Positions 8,141-16,409 are shown, numbered from the stretch's first letter. The stretch: 64,000 nt of DNA from Streptomyces sp. NBC_01351 (GCF_036237315.1 NZ_CP108356.1:2538501-2602500), one strand, 5' to 3'. Translations and numbers: made by a program. Notes: generated by a model from the letters alone, not told the origin.

Positions 8141-8278
8141 TCAGTGACCGGTCGATCCGCCGTTGTCACGGCGGTCCAGAGCCCGCTGGAGGGCGGCGGC
8201 GGCGTTCCTGCGGTCGGCGTCGGCCGGGGAGGAGCGGCGGACTCGGCGGGCTGCGACGGTGGCGGTGGTGGTGTTCAT
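8141..8278 (-). CDS. Small basic protein upstream of leuB, 45 residues
   Basis: The ATG at 8278 has AAGGAG ten bases upstream and opens a 45-codon frame: [20 protein letters not shown], then [20 protein letters not shown], and a short polar end. The product is Arg- and Ala-rich, with one predicted amphipathic helix. It ends 13 bp before the palindrome that precedes leuB and is on the same strand. It is not Leu-rich, so it is not an ordinary leucine attenuator peptide. The function is unknown. The good ribosome site and G/C third positions support translation. Confidence 0.6.
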   Translation of the reverse strand: MNTTTATVAARRVRRSSPADADRRNAAAALQRALDRRDNGGSTGH

Positions 8279-8539
8279 GGGTGATCGACTCCTTGAGATC
8301 ACGGCGTGGCGGGGCCACGGATGAGGGGTTCCTTCAAGGCGCCGGAAGAGGCGGGGAGCGGTGCGCCGCAGGGGTTGCCTGCCAGGGGCGCGCGCTCTCT
8401 ACCGCCATTCGCCTGATCGGCGAGACGTTCGGCTTCTACAAAGCTAGGGCAGGTCCCGCTGTCTGTCTCCGCAATTACTCGGACTTCCTACTATCTGAGA
8501 CGCCGAACCCCTCGAAAGGCCCTCCCGGCAGGCTCCGTT

Positions 8540-9505
8540 TCACGCCTTCACGGAACGAAGTTCCCTGATCAGAGCCCTGACGCTCAGGGTGGCGGCAGAT
8601 TCCGGTGTGGTGACGTACCCCACCTGCCTCACAGGCCTCCCAGGGCCCAAACCGGTGATGCCGACGGCGTCGGTCGCCTCCCGGAGCGACAGTTCGGGCA
8701 TGATCGCCATCCCGAGCCCGCGGCCGACCATCGTCAGCACCATCGCGTCGTCCTCCGCCTTGACGGTCGCCCGGGGGATCCAGTCCTGCGCCCGCCACCA
8801 GGCGCGGGTGTACGAGCCGCAGTTCTCGTCCCAGTCCAGCAGCGGCAGCGCCTTCGGATCCGGGTGCCCGGCCGGGTGGACCAGGGCGTACGCCTCCTCC
8901 ACGAGCACTCCGGTGAGCAGGCCGGGCTCCACGTCCTGCGAGCCGCCCAGGGTGGCGATGCCGAGGTCGGCTCGCCCGGCGGCGACCTCCCCGGCCGCGC
9001 CGGCGCCGAGCTCGCGCACCACCCGGACCTCGGGGCGGATGCCGGGGTGGCGGGCGGTGAGCCGCTCCAGGGCGGGCGGCAGCAGGTGCAGGGCCGCGCT
9101 GCGGAACGCGGCGATCCGGAGCACGCCGGCGAGTTCGTCGCGGCCGGAGCCGGAGCCCCGGGCCGCGGCGCGCGCTTCCACGCCCATGACCTCGTACAGC
9201 CGCAGGATCCGGCGGGCGTGGCCGACGGCCCGCTCCCCCGCCGGGGTGGGCGAGGCGCCGGTGCGGCCGCGCTCGAAGAGGACCGCGCCGAGCTTGGCCT
9301 CGCTGCCGCGCACCGAGTGCGAGACGGCCGACTGGGTCAGGCCGAGCCGGGCCGCCGCGGCGGAGAAGCCACCGGTCTCGGCGACGGCGACGAGGACCCG
9401 CAGTTCCTGGGGCATCGGCTCGGCCGGGCCGTCGCCACGGGCGCCTCGGGCTCCCCGCGCGCCTCGGGATTCGGCGGATCCGGTACCGCCGGCGCCGGCT
9501 GCCAT
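8540..9505 (-). CDS. LysR-family transcriptional regulator
   Basis: This 321-residue protein has an N-terminal winged helix (LRVLVAVAETGGFSAAAARL, then GLTQSAVSHSVRGSEAKLG and LFERGRTGASPTPAGE) and a periplasmic-binding-protein-like effector domain (LRIAAFRSAALHLLPPALERL, ADLGIATLGG, VLTMVGRGLGMAIMPEL). The ATG at 9505 follows GAGGTGGGAG. The first 30 residues are a low-complexity Gly/Ala/Arg stretch with a GARGARGAR repeat, unusual for the family. It is divergent from the reductase gene at 9604 with a 98-bp gap, the usual LysR arrangement, so it probably regulates that gene and itself. The effector is unknown. Confidence 0.92.
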   Translation of the reverse strand: MAAGAGGTGSAESRGARGARGARGDGPAEPMPQELRVLVAVAETGGFSAAAARLGLTQSAVSHSVRGSEAKLGAVLFERGRTGASPTPAGERAVGHARRILRLYEVMGVEARAAARGSGSGRDELAGVLRIAAFRSAALHLLPPALERLTARHPGIRPEVRVVRELGAGAAGEVAAGRADLGIATLGGSQDVEPGLLTGVLVEEAYALVHPAGHPDPKALPLLDWDENCGSYTRAWWRAQDWIPRATVKAEDDAMVLTMVGRGLGMAIMPELSLREATDAVGITGLGPGRPVRQVGYVTTPESAATLSVRALIRELRSVKA

Positions 9506-9603
9506 GGCTCCCACCTCGTTCTATGAGCATCATTCATGGATGTGTGGCTTCCATGAGCCCAACCCCCTGCCCGGGCCCGTGATTCCCTCCTAGCGTCTGC
9601 GCC

Positions 9604-10617
9604 ATGACCACGAAGACCGCGTACGCCGTCCACCAGATCGCCCGCCCGACCGGTTTCCCGGCCGCCTCCGACTTCACCCACGTGGAGACCTCGATCCCGG
9701 AGCCGGAGCCGGGCACCACCCTCGTGCAGAACCTGCTGCTCTCCGTGGACCCCTACCACCGCGGAATGATGGACGGCGGCGAGGGCGGCTTCGAGCTCGG
9801 CACCCCGCTGGAAGGCCGGTCCGTGGGCCGGGTCATCGCCTCCCGCGACCCCGGGCTGACCGAAGGCGACCTGGTCTTCCACCGCGCGGGATGGCGCACG
9901 CACGCCCTGGTCACCCTCGGCGTGGACGGCACCCGCAAGCTCCGCGGCCACGCGGGCGTCCCCCTGGAGGCGTACCTCTCCATCCTCGGCGGCACCGGCC
10001 TGACCGCGTACGCCGCCCTGACCCGGACCGCGGCCCTGCGCGAGGGCGAGGACCTCTTCGTCTCGGCCGCGGCGGGCGGGGTCGGCACGGCCACCGGCCG
10101 CATCGCCCGGCTGCTCGGCGCCCGCCGGATCGTCGGCAGCGCCGGCTCCGCGGCCAAGGTCCGCCACCTCACCGAGAACCTCGGCTTCGACGCGGCCTTC
10201 GACTACCGCGACGGCCCGGTCGGCGAGCAGCTCGCGAAGGCCGCGCCCGACGGCATCGACGTGTACGTGGACAACGTGGGCGGCGAGCACCTGGAGGGCG
10301 CGATCGACGTGCTGCGCGAGTACGGGCGGATCGCCTGGGTCGGAGCGCTCTCCACCTACAACGGCGACCGGTCTCCCGCCGCGCCCCGCAACCTCTTCGA
10401 GGTCGTACACAAGTCGTTGCGACTGGAAGGGGTATTGGTTCGCAATCACACCAATCTGCAGGAGGAGTTGGAGGACTTCCTCGTCCCGCATCTGCGCAGT
10501 GGCCGGATCGGTACCGACACCACCGTTGTCCAGGGATTCGATCACACGGTGGATGCCTTCCTGGGCCTGTTCCGCGGGGACAATCTGGGCAAAATGCTGG
10601 TTCGGATCGCCGACTGA
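9604..10617 (+). CDS. Zinc-free NADPH-dependent reductase (CurA/PTGR-like MDR family)
   Basis: This 337-residue medium-chain reductase lacks zinc ligands. It has SVDPYHRGMMDG and GTPLEGRSVGRVIAS in the N-terminal domain, GGTGLTAYAALTRTA, the nucleotide-binding AAAGGVGTATGRIARLLGA, and DVYVDNVGGEHLEGAIDVLREYGRIAWVGA. These are the signatures of the leukotriene B4 dehydrogenase/prostaglandin reductase and YncB/CurA group, which reduces carbon-carbon double bonds conjugated to a carbonyl using NADPH. The physiological substrate is unknown. Its divergent LysR neighbour suggests induction by a reactive enone or quinone. Confidence 0.9.
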   Translation: MTTKTAYAVHQIARPTGFPAASDFTHVETSIPEPEPGTTLVQNLLLSVDPYHRGMMDGGEGGFELGTPLEGRSVGRVIASRDPGLTEGDLVFHRAGWRTHALVTLGVDGTRKLRGHAGVPLEAYLSILGGTGLTAYAALTRTAALREGEDLFVSAAAGGVGTATGRIARLLGARRIVGSAGSAAKVRHLTENLGFDAAFDYRDGPVGEQLAKAAPDGIDVYVDNVGGEHLEGAIDVLREYGRIAWVGALSTYNGDRSPAAPRNLFEVVHKSLRLEGVLVRNHTNLQEELEDFLVPHLRSGRIGTDTTVVQGFDHTVDAFLGLFRGDNLGKMLVRIAD

Positions 10618-10633
10618 ATCCGGCCGGCCGGAT

Positions 10634-10652
10634 GTTCACCGAGTTCTTACCG
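10634..10652 (+). promoter_or_regulatory. Possible PHO-box-like element before the phospholipase gene
   Basis: GTTCACCGAGT is followed at 11-bp spacing by TCTTACCG, partly matching the 11-bp direct repeats (GTTCACC) bound by PhoP in Streptomyces. The first unit is perfect and the second only four of seven. It lies 85 bp before the phospholipase C start. Phosphate control of secreted phosphoesterases is common, but this match is weak. Confidence 0.3.
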
Positions 10653-10736
10653 CACGGATGTAGACCTTTGCAGCCGCTGCCGCCACTCTTTGCGTCAATG
10701 TGCCAACCGGGCACTGGAGTTGGAGGCGAGGACTCA

Positions 10737-12764
10737 GTGACACCGATCAGCCGCAGAGGTTTCGTGGGAATCGGCGCGGGACTGGCGGCGGGGGCGGCCC
10801 TGCCTCCGCTCCTGCCGACGACGGCGGCCGCGGCCGCCGCTACCGGCACCATCACCGACGTGAAGCACGTGGTGATCCTCATGCAGGAGAACCGCAGTTT
10901 CGACCACTACTTCGGCAGGCTGAAGGGTGTCCGCGGCTTCGGTGACCGCGCCGCCGGCAACATCCCGGGCGGCTGGGGCACTTTCAACCAGTCCAACTGG
11001 GGCGGCCGTCAGTACCCGTGGAAGCTGTCCGACACCCCTGCCGCCGGCGGGGCCGACAGCGAGACCCTGGCCCAGTGCACCGGCGACCTCCCGCACAGCT
11101 GGACCTCGCAGCACGCCGCCTGGAACAGGGGCCGGATGGACAACTGGGTCGCCGGCGTCGGCAAGACCCACACCCTCGGCTACCTGGACCGGGGCGACAT
11201 CCCCTTCCACTACGGGCTCGCCGACCACTACACGATCTGCGACGCGTACTTCTGCTCGGCCCTCAGCGCGACCGGCCCGAACCGCACCTTCCTGTGGAGC
11301 GGCAAGGTCGACGCGGGCAGCAAGGACGGCGGCGAGGAGTCCGGGCTGACCTGGGAGACGTACGCGGAGGCCCTCCAGCGGGCCGGCATGAGCTGGAAGG
11401 TCTACCAGAACGCCCAGGACAACTACGGGGACAACGGTCTGGCCTACTTCAAGAAGTTCGCCGACGCCCGGCCGGGCGACCCGCTCCACGACCGCGGCAT
11501 GGGCTCCGTGCCGAAGGTCACCGGATCCACCCCGGACGACATCGCCGCCGCCATCCGCGCCGATGTCGTCGCCGGGACCCTCCCGCAGGTCTCCTGGGTC
11601 GTGGCGAACGAGGCCTTCTCCGAGCACCCCTACGCCCCGCCCGGCGACGGCGCGCACTTCGTGGACCTGGTCTACCGGGCACTCGCCGCGAACCCGGAGG
11701 TCTTCGACTCCACCGTCCTCTTCCTCAACTACGACGAGAACGACGGCTTCTTCGACCACGTGGCCCCGCCCGTCGCCCCGCCGGGCACCCCCGGCGAGTA
11801 CCTCGACGGCCTCCCGATCGGGCTCGGTTTCCGCGTCCCGATGATCGTGATGTCCCCGTGGACGCGCGGCGGCTGGGTCAGCTCCGAGGTCTTCGACCAC
11901 ACGTCCGTCCTGCGCTTCATGGAGACGTGGTCGGCCGCCCTCGGCACCCCCGCGGGCTGTCCGAACATCAGCGCGTGGCGCCGCAAGGTCGTCGGCGACC
12001 TGACCGGCGTCTTCGACTTCGCGCACCCGGTCTACGGGGTGCCCGCCGGCCTCCCGTCCACGGCCAAGGTCATCGGCCAGTCGACCTGCGGCCCGCTGCC
12101 CAATCCGGCGCCGCAGGACAACGCCCTCCCGGCGCAGGAGGCCGGCACCCGGCCCGCTCGCGCCCTCCCGTACCAGGTGAACGGCAACCTGGACCGGCTG
12201 GAATTCGGCGCGGCCGGCAAGATCCTGGCCTGGTTCTCGATGACCAACCAGGGCACGGAGGCGAAGCGTCCGGCGCACTTCTCGATCCACCCGCACCAGC
12301 ACCGGGACACGGCTGCCTGGCAGTACACGGTGGACGGCGGCGCCTCCGCCTCCGACTACTTCAACATCGGCCTCGGGCACGGCTCCGGCAAGTACGACAT
12401 CTCGATGTACGGCCCGAACCGCTTCCTGCGCCGCTTCCTCGGCGACGCCACGAAGCCGGGCAAGTCCCTGGAGGTCGCGGCCCGCTTCGCGATCGAGCCG
12501 GGCACCGGCAAGACGGCGATCTACTTCAAGCTGACGAACGCCTCCGCCGCGCCGGTCACCTTCACGATCCGCTCGAACGCCTACCGCACCGACGGCCCGT
12601 GGACCTACACCGTCCCGGCGAACTCCTCGCGCGAGGACTACTTCAACGCGGTGGCGTACAGCAACGGCTGGTACGACTTCACGATCCTCGCCGACTCCGA
12701 CGGCACCTGGTCGCGCCGCTACACGGGCCACATCGAGACGGGCGCGCCGAGCATCTCCGGCTAG
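10737..12764 (+). CDS. Secreted phosphocholine-type phospholipase C (Tat substrate)
   Basis: This 675-residue member of the bacterial acid-phosphatase/phospholipase C superfamily hydrolyses phospholipids to diacylglycerol and a phospho-head group outside the cell. It has a twin-arginine signal (SRRGFVGIG, then a hydrophobic Ala/Leu stretch to about residue 38) and the catalytic start HVVILMQENRSFDHYFG. It also has HSWTSQHAAWNRGRMDNWV, FLNYDENDGFFDHVAPP and VFDHTSVLRFMETW. Two C-terminal beta domains of the phospholipase C type follow from about residue 480 (LPYQVNGNLDRLEF and FAIEPGTGKTAIYFKLTNAS regions). The GTG at 10737 has GGAGG upstream and starts just before the Tat motif. The gene ends 2 bp from the convergent acetyltransferase. 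A weak PHO-like element at 10634 hints at phosphate regulation. Confidence 0.92.
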   Translation: MTPISRRGFVGIGAGLAAGAALPPLLPTTAAAAAATGTITDVKHVVILMQENRSFDHYFGRLKGVRGFGDRAAGNIPGGWGTFNQSNWGGRQYPWKLSDTPAAGGADSETLAQCTGDLPHSWTSQHAAWNRGRMDNWVAGVGKTHTLGYLDRGDIPFHYGLADHYTICDAYFCSALSATGPNRTFLWSGKVDAGSKDGGEESGLTWETYAEALQRAGMSWKVYQNAQDNYGDNGLAYFKKFADARPGDPLHDRGMGSVPKVTGSTPDDIAAAIRADVVAGTLPQVSWVVANEAFSEHPYAPPGDGAHFVDLVYRALAANPEVFDSTVLFLNYDENDGFFDHVAPPVAPPGTPGEYLDGLPIGLGFRVPMIVMSPWTRGGWVSSEVFDHTSVLRFMETWSAALGTPAGCPNISAWRRKVVGDLTGVFDFAHPVYGVPAGLPSTAKVIGQSTCGPLPNPAPQDNALPAQEAGTRPARALPYQVNGNLDRLEFGAAGKILAWFSMTNQGTEAKRPAHFSIHPHQHRDTAAWQYTVDGGASASDYFNIGLGHGSGKYDISMYGPNRFLRRFLGDATKPGKSLEVAARFAIEPGTGKTAIYFKLTNASAAPVTFTIRSNAYRTDGPWTYTVPANSSREDYFNAVAYSNGWYDFTILADSDGTWSRRYTGHIETGAPSISG

Positions 12765-12766
12765 GC

Positions 12767-13306
12767 CTACAGCACGTCCCCGTCCCGCCAGTCGAAGTCG
12801 AGCCGCCCGGTCGGGTCCAGCCGGACCCCGCCGGGCGGCGTCCACACGTAGGTGGACCCCTCCTCGTCGGGAAGCCGCTCGGGCCCACCCGGCCCGAGCA
12901 CCCCGACCTGCCCGCCCCACACCGCCCAGCCGCGGACCTCGTACAGCGCGGCCCCGTCCTCGGAGGCCGAGAGCGCGCCGAGCACGTACGCCCGGTCGAC
13001 GATCCCCTCCAGGGCGGCCATCACCCGCCCGCCGAAGCCCTGCCGCCGGTACCCGCCCCGCACGGCCACGGCCTCGACGTACCCGGCCCGCAGGGCCCGC
13101 CCCCGGTGCACGACCCGCCGCTGCACCACACTCCCGTGCGCGACGAGCACCCCGCCCTCCGCCCGGACCAGCACGTGCATCCCCCCGAGCGCGTGCTCGA
13201 AGTCCTCCTCGGCGAAGTCCCCGCCGAAGGCCGCGTCGAGCAGCTCCCGGATCTCCGCGATCTCCTCCCCGGTCAGCTCCGAGGTGTGGGCGACGCGCGT
13301 ACTCAT
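12767..13306 (-). CDS. AAC(2')-I-like aminoglycoside N-acetyltransferase
   Basis: This 179-residue GNAT protein resembles mycobacterial AAC(2')-Ic over its whole length: AFGGDFAEEDFEHALGGMHV, VVQRRVVHRGRALRAGYVEA and VAVRGGYRRQGFGGRVMAAL (acetyl-CoA loop, here QGFGG). It continues with AYVLGALSASEDGAALYEVR, GWAVWGGQVGVLGPGGPERL, PDEEGSTYVW and a terminal DWRDGDVL. The family acetylates the 2'-amino group of aminoglycosides, and chromosomal copies may have other physiological roles. The ATG at 13306 overlaps the stop of the upstream SUKH gene (ATGA), so translation is coupled to it. A longer frame to 13387 lies inside that gene. It is convergent with the phospholipase gene, 2 bp apart. Confidence 0.88.
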   Translation of the reverse strand: MSTRVAHTSELTGEEIAEIRELLDAAFGGDFAEEDFEHALGGMHVLVRAEGGVLVAHGSVVQRRVVHRGRALRAGYVEAVAVRGGYRRQGFGGRVMAALEGIVDRAYVLGALSASEDGAALYEVRGWAVWGGQVGVLGPGGPERLPDEEGSTYVWTPPGGVRLDPTGRLDFDWRDGDVL

Positions 13307-13863
13307 AGCTGCTCCAGCCAGTCCGTGTACCAGGTGCGGAAGTCCGGGCTCTCGGGCACGAACCCGCCCCAGTCCGGTTCCAGCCACCAGACCTCCCCCG
13401 CGTACGGGCCGTTAAGGACCAGCCTGCTGTACATGCCGCAGCCCTGCTCGGAGAGCATGAGCGTGCCGCGGGTCCACTCCTCGGCCTCCCCGCCGAAAGG
13501 GCCCGGGCGCGGAGCTGCGAGCGGGAACGGCGCGGCCAGCCGCCCGGGGCGCCGGTCGTCCTCCCATTCACCGTCCACGGCCCAGTCGTCGTCGGCCTCG
13601 GGACGCGGGAAGACCAGCGGCATCAGCCCGTAGTCGGGGCCCGCCGGACCGTCGCCCACCGTCGCGACGAAGGCCCGGTAGGCGGCGGGCAGCCGGATCC
13701 CGTGCTCCTTCTCGAAGGCTCGGATCTCGGCCTCCGGAAGCGGCGGGGTCAGCTCGTACCGGTGGCCGCGGGTGCGCCCTCGGTGCCGCGCCGCCTTCTC
13801 CCGCAACCGCGCCCGTACGCGCCGGCGTCCCAGTCGCTCATGCCGGGACCGTACCAAGCGCAC
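13303..13863 (-). CDS. SMI1/KNR4 (SUKH) family protein, start disrupted or uncertain
   Basis: The body is a SUKH-1 domain (ELTPPLPEAEIRAFEKEHGI, LPAAYRAFVATVGDGPAGPD, YGLMPLVFPRPEADDD, later LMLSEQGCGMYSRLVLNGPY, AGEVWWLEPDWGG, and FRTWYTDWLEQL). The family is found in toxin-immunity and other partner-binding roles. The start is a problem. The natural-looking ATG at 13841 (MSDWDAGA) is out of frame with the domain by one base, the junction being at about 13815-13825. The intact frame needs a GTG at 13863 with no visible ribosome site. A one-base deletion, natural or from sequencing, would explain this. Its stop overlaps the acetyltransferase start (ATGA). Confidence 0.7.
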   Translation of the reverse strand: MRLVRSRHERLGRRRVRARLREKAARHRGRTRGHRYELTPPLPEAEIRAFEKEHGIRLPAAYRAFVATVGDGPAGPDYGLMPLVFPRPEADDDWAVDGEWEDDRRPGRLAAPFPLAAPRPGPFGGEAEEWTRGTLMLSEQGCGMYSRLVLNGPYAGEVWWLEPDWGGFVPESPDFRTWYTDWLEQL

Positions 13864-13951
13864 GCATTGCGGACGCGACCCGACCGCGGCGGTCGGGAAT
13901 CGGCCGACGCGGCTCTGGCGGTCTGGACCATTGCCTCGGCAGACTCCCCCC

Positions 13952-14653
13952 ATGGCTCCCGACACCCAGCAGTGGACCCCGATCCACGACCAGCCGTACC
14001 GTCCGGCCCCCTACCGTCCCGCGCGGATGCCGAGCGGGGAATCCCTCGCGCGCGCCGCCGAGTTGCGGGCGCGGATGGACGAACGCAGGACCGTACGGCA
14101 CTTCTCCCCCGACCCCGTGCCCGAGCAGGTCGTCCGCGACGCCGTCGCGTGCGCCGCGACCGCGCCCTCCGGGGCGCACCAGCAGCCGTGGACCTTCGTC
14201 CTGGTCAAGGACCCGGCCGTACGGGCACAGATCCGCGCCGCCGCCGAGCAGGAGGAGGAGCTCTCCTACGACGGCCGCCTCGGTGACGAGTGGCTCGCCG
14301 CCCTGCGCCCCCTCGGCACGGACGCCGTCAAGACCCACCTCACGGACGCCCCGGCCCTGATCGTGGTCTTCCAGCAGCGCTACTGGCTCGGCCCGGACGG
14401 TACGAAGCGCAAGCACTACTACGTCGACGAGTCGGTCGGCATCGCGGTCGGCATGCTGCTCTCCGCCCTCCACCTCAGCGGGCTGGCGGCCCTGATCCAC
14501 ACGCCGAGCCCGATGCGCTTCCTCTCCCACGTGCTGAACCGGCCGGAGAACGAGAAGGCCTTCGCGGTGATCCCGGTCGGCTACCCGGCGGACGACTGCG
14601 AGGTCCCGGACCTGGTCCGCAAGTCCCTGGACCAGGTGATCGTCGAGGTCTAG
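13952..14653 (+). CDS. Nitroreductase-family flavoprotein
   Basis: This 233-residue FMN-binding nitroreductase-fold protein has ARMDERRTVRHFSPDPVPEQ with the FMN-contacting Arg pair, then ACAATAPSGAHQQPWTFVLV. Later it has VGIAVGMLLSALHLSGLAAL, IHTPSPMRFLSHVLNRPENE, and VIPVGYPADDCEVPDL. The pattern is closest to the iodotyrosine deiodinase/BluB-like branch rather than to classic NfsB, so it may be a one- or two-electron reductase of an unknown aromatic or quinone. The ATG at 13952 precedes MAPDTQQWTPIHDQPYRP. It is divergent from the SUKH/acetyltransferase pair and ends at a strong terminator. Confidence 0.88.
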   Translation: MAPDTQQWTPIHDQPYRPAPYRPARMPSGESLARAAELRARMDERRTVRHFSPDPVPEQVVRDAVACAATAPSGAHQQPWTFVLVKDPAVRAQIRAAAEQEEELSYDGRLGDEWLAALRPLGTDAVKTHLTDAPALIVVFQQRYWLGPDGTKRKHYYVDESVGIAVGMLLSALHLSGLAALIHTPSPMRFLSHVLNRPENEKAFAVIPVGYPADDCEVPDLVRKSLDQVIVEV

Positions 14654-14667
14654 TCGCGGGAATGGGA

Positions 14668-14708
14668 CCGCCCCCGCTCCGGAATTGGGGGTACCGGAGC
14701 GGGGGCGG
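14668..14708. terminator. Terminator between the nitroreductase and pruA genes
   Basis: Perfect 15-bp arms (14668-14682 and 14694-14708) with an 11-nt loop lie between convergent genes. Confidence 0.88.
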
Positions 14709-14718
14709 GGTTCAGCGG

Positions 14719-14752
14719 GGTGGGGGTCAGCCCATGTGGGGGTCAGCCCATG
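14719..14752. repeat. Tandem duplication at the pruA stop codon
   Basis: The sequence GTGGGGGTCAGCCCAT occurs twice in direct succession (about 14720-14735 and 14736-14751). The second copy contains the last codons and stop of pruA, and the first lies just beyond the gene. It looks like a recent short tandem duplication that left the protein unchanged. Confidence 0.7.
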
Positions 14753-16374
14753 TGCGGGTAGCCGTACTCGGTCGGGGCCACCAGGGTCTCCTTGATGGAG
14801 CGGGTCGACGTCCAGCGCTGGAGGTTGGTCGCCGCGCCGGCCTTGTCGTTCGTGCCCGAGGCACGGCCGCCGCCGAACGGCTGCTGGCCGACCACGGCGC
14901 CCGTGGACTTGTCGTTGATGTAGAAGTTGCCCGCCGCGAAGCGGAGCTTCTCCATCGCGTCCGCGGCCGCGTACCGGTCCGCCGCGATGATCGAGCCGGT
15001 CAGGGCGTACGCCGACACGGACTCCATCTGGGCGAGCATCGCGTCGAAGTCGGCGTCCTCGTAGACGTGCACCGCGAGGATCGGGCCGAAGTACTCGGTC
15101 GTGAAGACCTCGTTCTCGGGGTCGGTGCAGGCGATGACGGTCGGACGGACGAAGTAGCCCTCCGAGTCGTCGTACGTGCCGCCCGCGACGATCTCGCAGG
15201 TCGGGTCGGCGATCGCACGGTCGATCGCCGCCTTGTTCTTCGCGAACGACCGCTCGTCGATGACGGCGCCGATGAAGTTGGTCAGGTCGCGGACGTCACC
15301 CATGGCGATGCCGTCGACCTCGGCCGCGAAGGCCTCCTTGAAGCCGTCGTTCCAGATGGAGGCCGGGACGTAGGCGCGCGAGGACGCCGAGCACTTCTGG
15401 CCCTGGAACTCGAAGGAGCCGCGGGTCAGCGCGGTCTTCAGGATCGCGCGGTCCGCGGACGGGTGCGCGACGACGAAGTCCTTGCCGCCGGTCTCGCCGA
15501 CCAGGCGCGGGTAGGACTTGTACGTCTCGATGTTGTTGCCGACCGTCTTCCACAGGTACTGGAAGGTCTTGGTCGAGCCGGTGAAGTGGATGCCGGCCAG
15601 CTCGGGGTGGTTCAGGGCCACCTCGGAGACGGCGATGCCGTCGCCGGTCACCAGGTTGATGACGCCCTTGGGCAGGCCCGCCTCCTCCAGGAGCTCCATC
15701 AGGAGGACCGCGGAGTGGGTCTGCGTCGGGGAGGGCTTCCACAGGACCACGTTGCCCATGAGGGCGGGGGCGGTCGGCAGGTTGCCCGCGATGGCCGTGA
15801 AGTTGAACGGCGTGATCGCGTAGACGAAGCCCTCGAGCGGGCGGTGGTCGCTGCGGTTCCACACGCCGGCGGAGTTCGCGACGGGCTGCTCGGCCAGGAT
15901 CTGGCGGGCGAAGTGGACGTTGAAGCGCCAGAAGTCGACGAGCTCGCAGGGGGTGTCGATCTCGGCCTGCTGCGCGGTCTTCGACTGGCCCAGCATGGTC
16001 GAGGCGGCGAGCTTCTCGCGCCACGGGCCGGACAGCAGCTCGGCGGCGCGCAGGATGATCGCGGCGCGGTCGTCGAAGGACATCGAGCGCCACGCCGGGG
16101 CGGCGGCGAGGGCGGCGTCGACGGCCTCCTGCGCGTCGGCCTGGGTGGCGTTGGCGTAGGTGCCGAGCACGGACTTGTGGTCGTGGGGCTGGACCACGTC
16201 GAAACGCTCGCCGCCGCCCATCCGCTTGACGCCGTTGATCGTCATCGGGAGGTCGATCGGGTTCTCGGACAGCTGCTTGAGCTGCGTTTCGAGACGTGCG
16301 CGCTCCGGGGTTCCGGGGGCGTACGAGTGGACCGGCTCGTTGACCGGCACGGGGACCTGGGTCACAGCATCCAT
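14743..16374 (-). CDS. pruA: 1-pyrroline-5-carboxylate dehydrogenase
   Basis: This enzyme oxidises glutamate semialdehyde (P5C) to glutamate with NAD, the second step of proline catabolism. The 543-residue aldehyde dehydrogenase has the catalytic residues Glu294 (LVGETGGKDF) and Cys328 (FQGQKCSASSRAYV), with GNVVLWKPSPTQTHSA and IHFTGSTKTF for cofactor binding, and ends in QPFGGGRASGTNDKAG, LQRWTSTRSIKETLVAPTEY. The ATG at 16374 fits homologues. It follows proline dehydrogenase by 35 bp in one transcript. In actinobacteria these two activities are separate proteins rather than a PutA fusion, as seen here. A small tandem duplication lies at its stop. Confidence 0.96.
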   Translation of the reverse strand: MDAVTQVPVPVNEPVHSYAPGTPERARLETQLKQLSENPIDLPMTINGVKRMGGGERFDVVQPHDHKSVLGTYANATQADAQEAVDAALAAAPAWRSMSFDDRAAIILRAAELLSGPWREKLAASTMLGQSKTAQQAEIDTPCELVDFWRFNVHFARQILAEQPVANSAGVWNRSDHRPLEGFVYAITPFNFTAIAGNLPTAPALMGNVVLWKPSPTQTHSAVLLMELLEEAGLPKGVINLVTGDGIAVSEVALNHPELAGIHFTGSTKTFQYLWKTVGNNIETYKSYPRLVGETGGKDFVVAHPSADRAILKTALTRGSFEFQGQKCSASSRAYVPASIWNDGFKEAFAAEVDGIAMGDVRDLTNFIGAVIDERSFAKNKAAIDRAIADPTCEIVAGGTYDDSEGYFVRPTVIACTDPENEVFTTEYFGPILAVHVYEDADFDAMLAQMESVSAYALTGSIIAADRYAAADAMEKLRFAAGNFYINDKSTGAVVGQQPFGGGRASGTNDKAGAATNLQRWTSTRSIKETLVAPTEYGYPHMG

Positions 16375-16409
16375 GGGGCGGTGGACTCCTTGAGCTTGGT
16401 TTCGTGGAC

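Noticed and set aside
9515..9603. ATGA-N7-TCAT sequence between the LysR gene and the reductase gene as a LysR operator
   Set aside because: The arms are only four bases and no clear T-N11-A site stands out, so it is too weak to list.
13749..13931. 60-codon minus-strand frame containing MSDWDAGA
   Set aside because: It is probably the broken front of the SUKH gene rather than an independent protein. It is reported as a frameshift instead.
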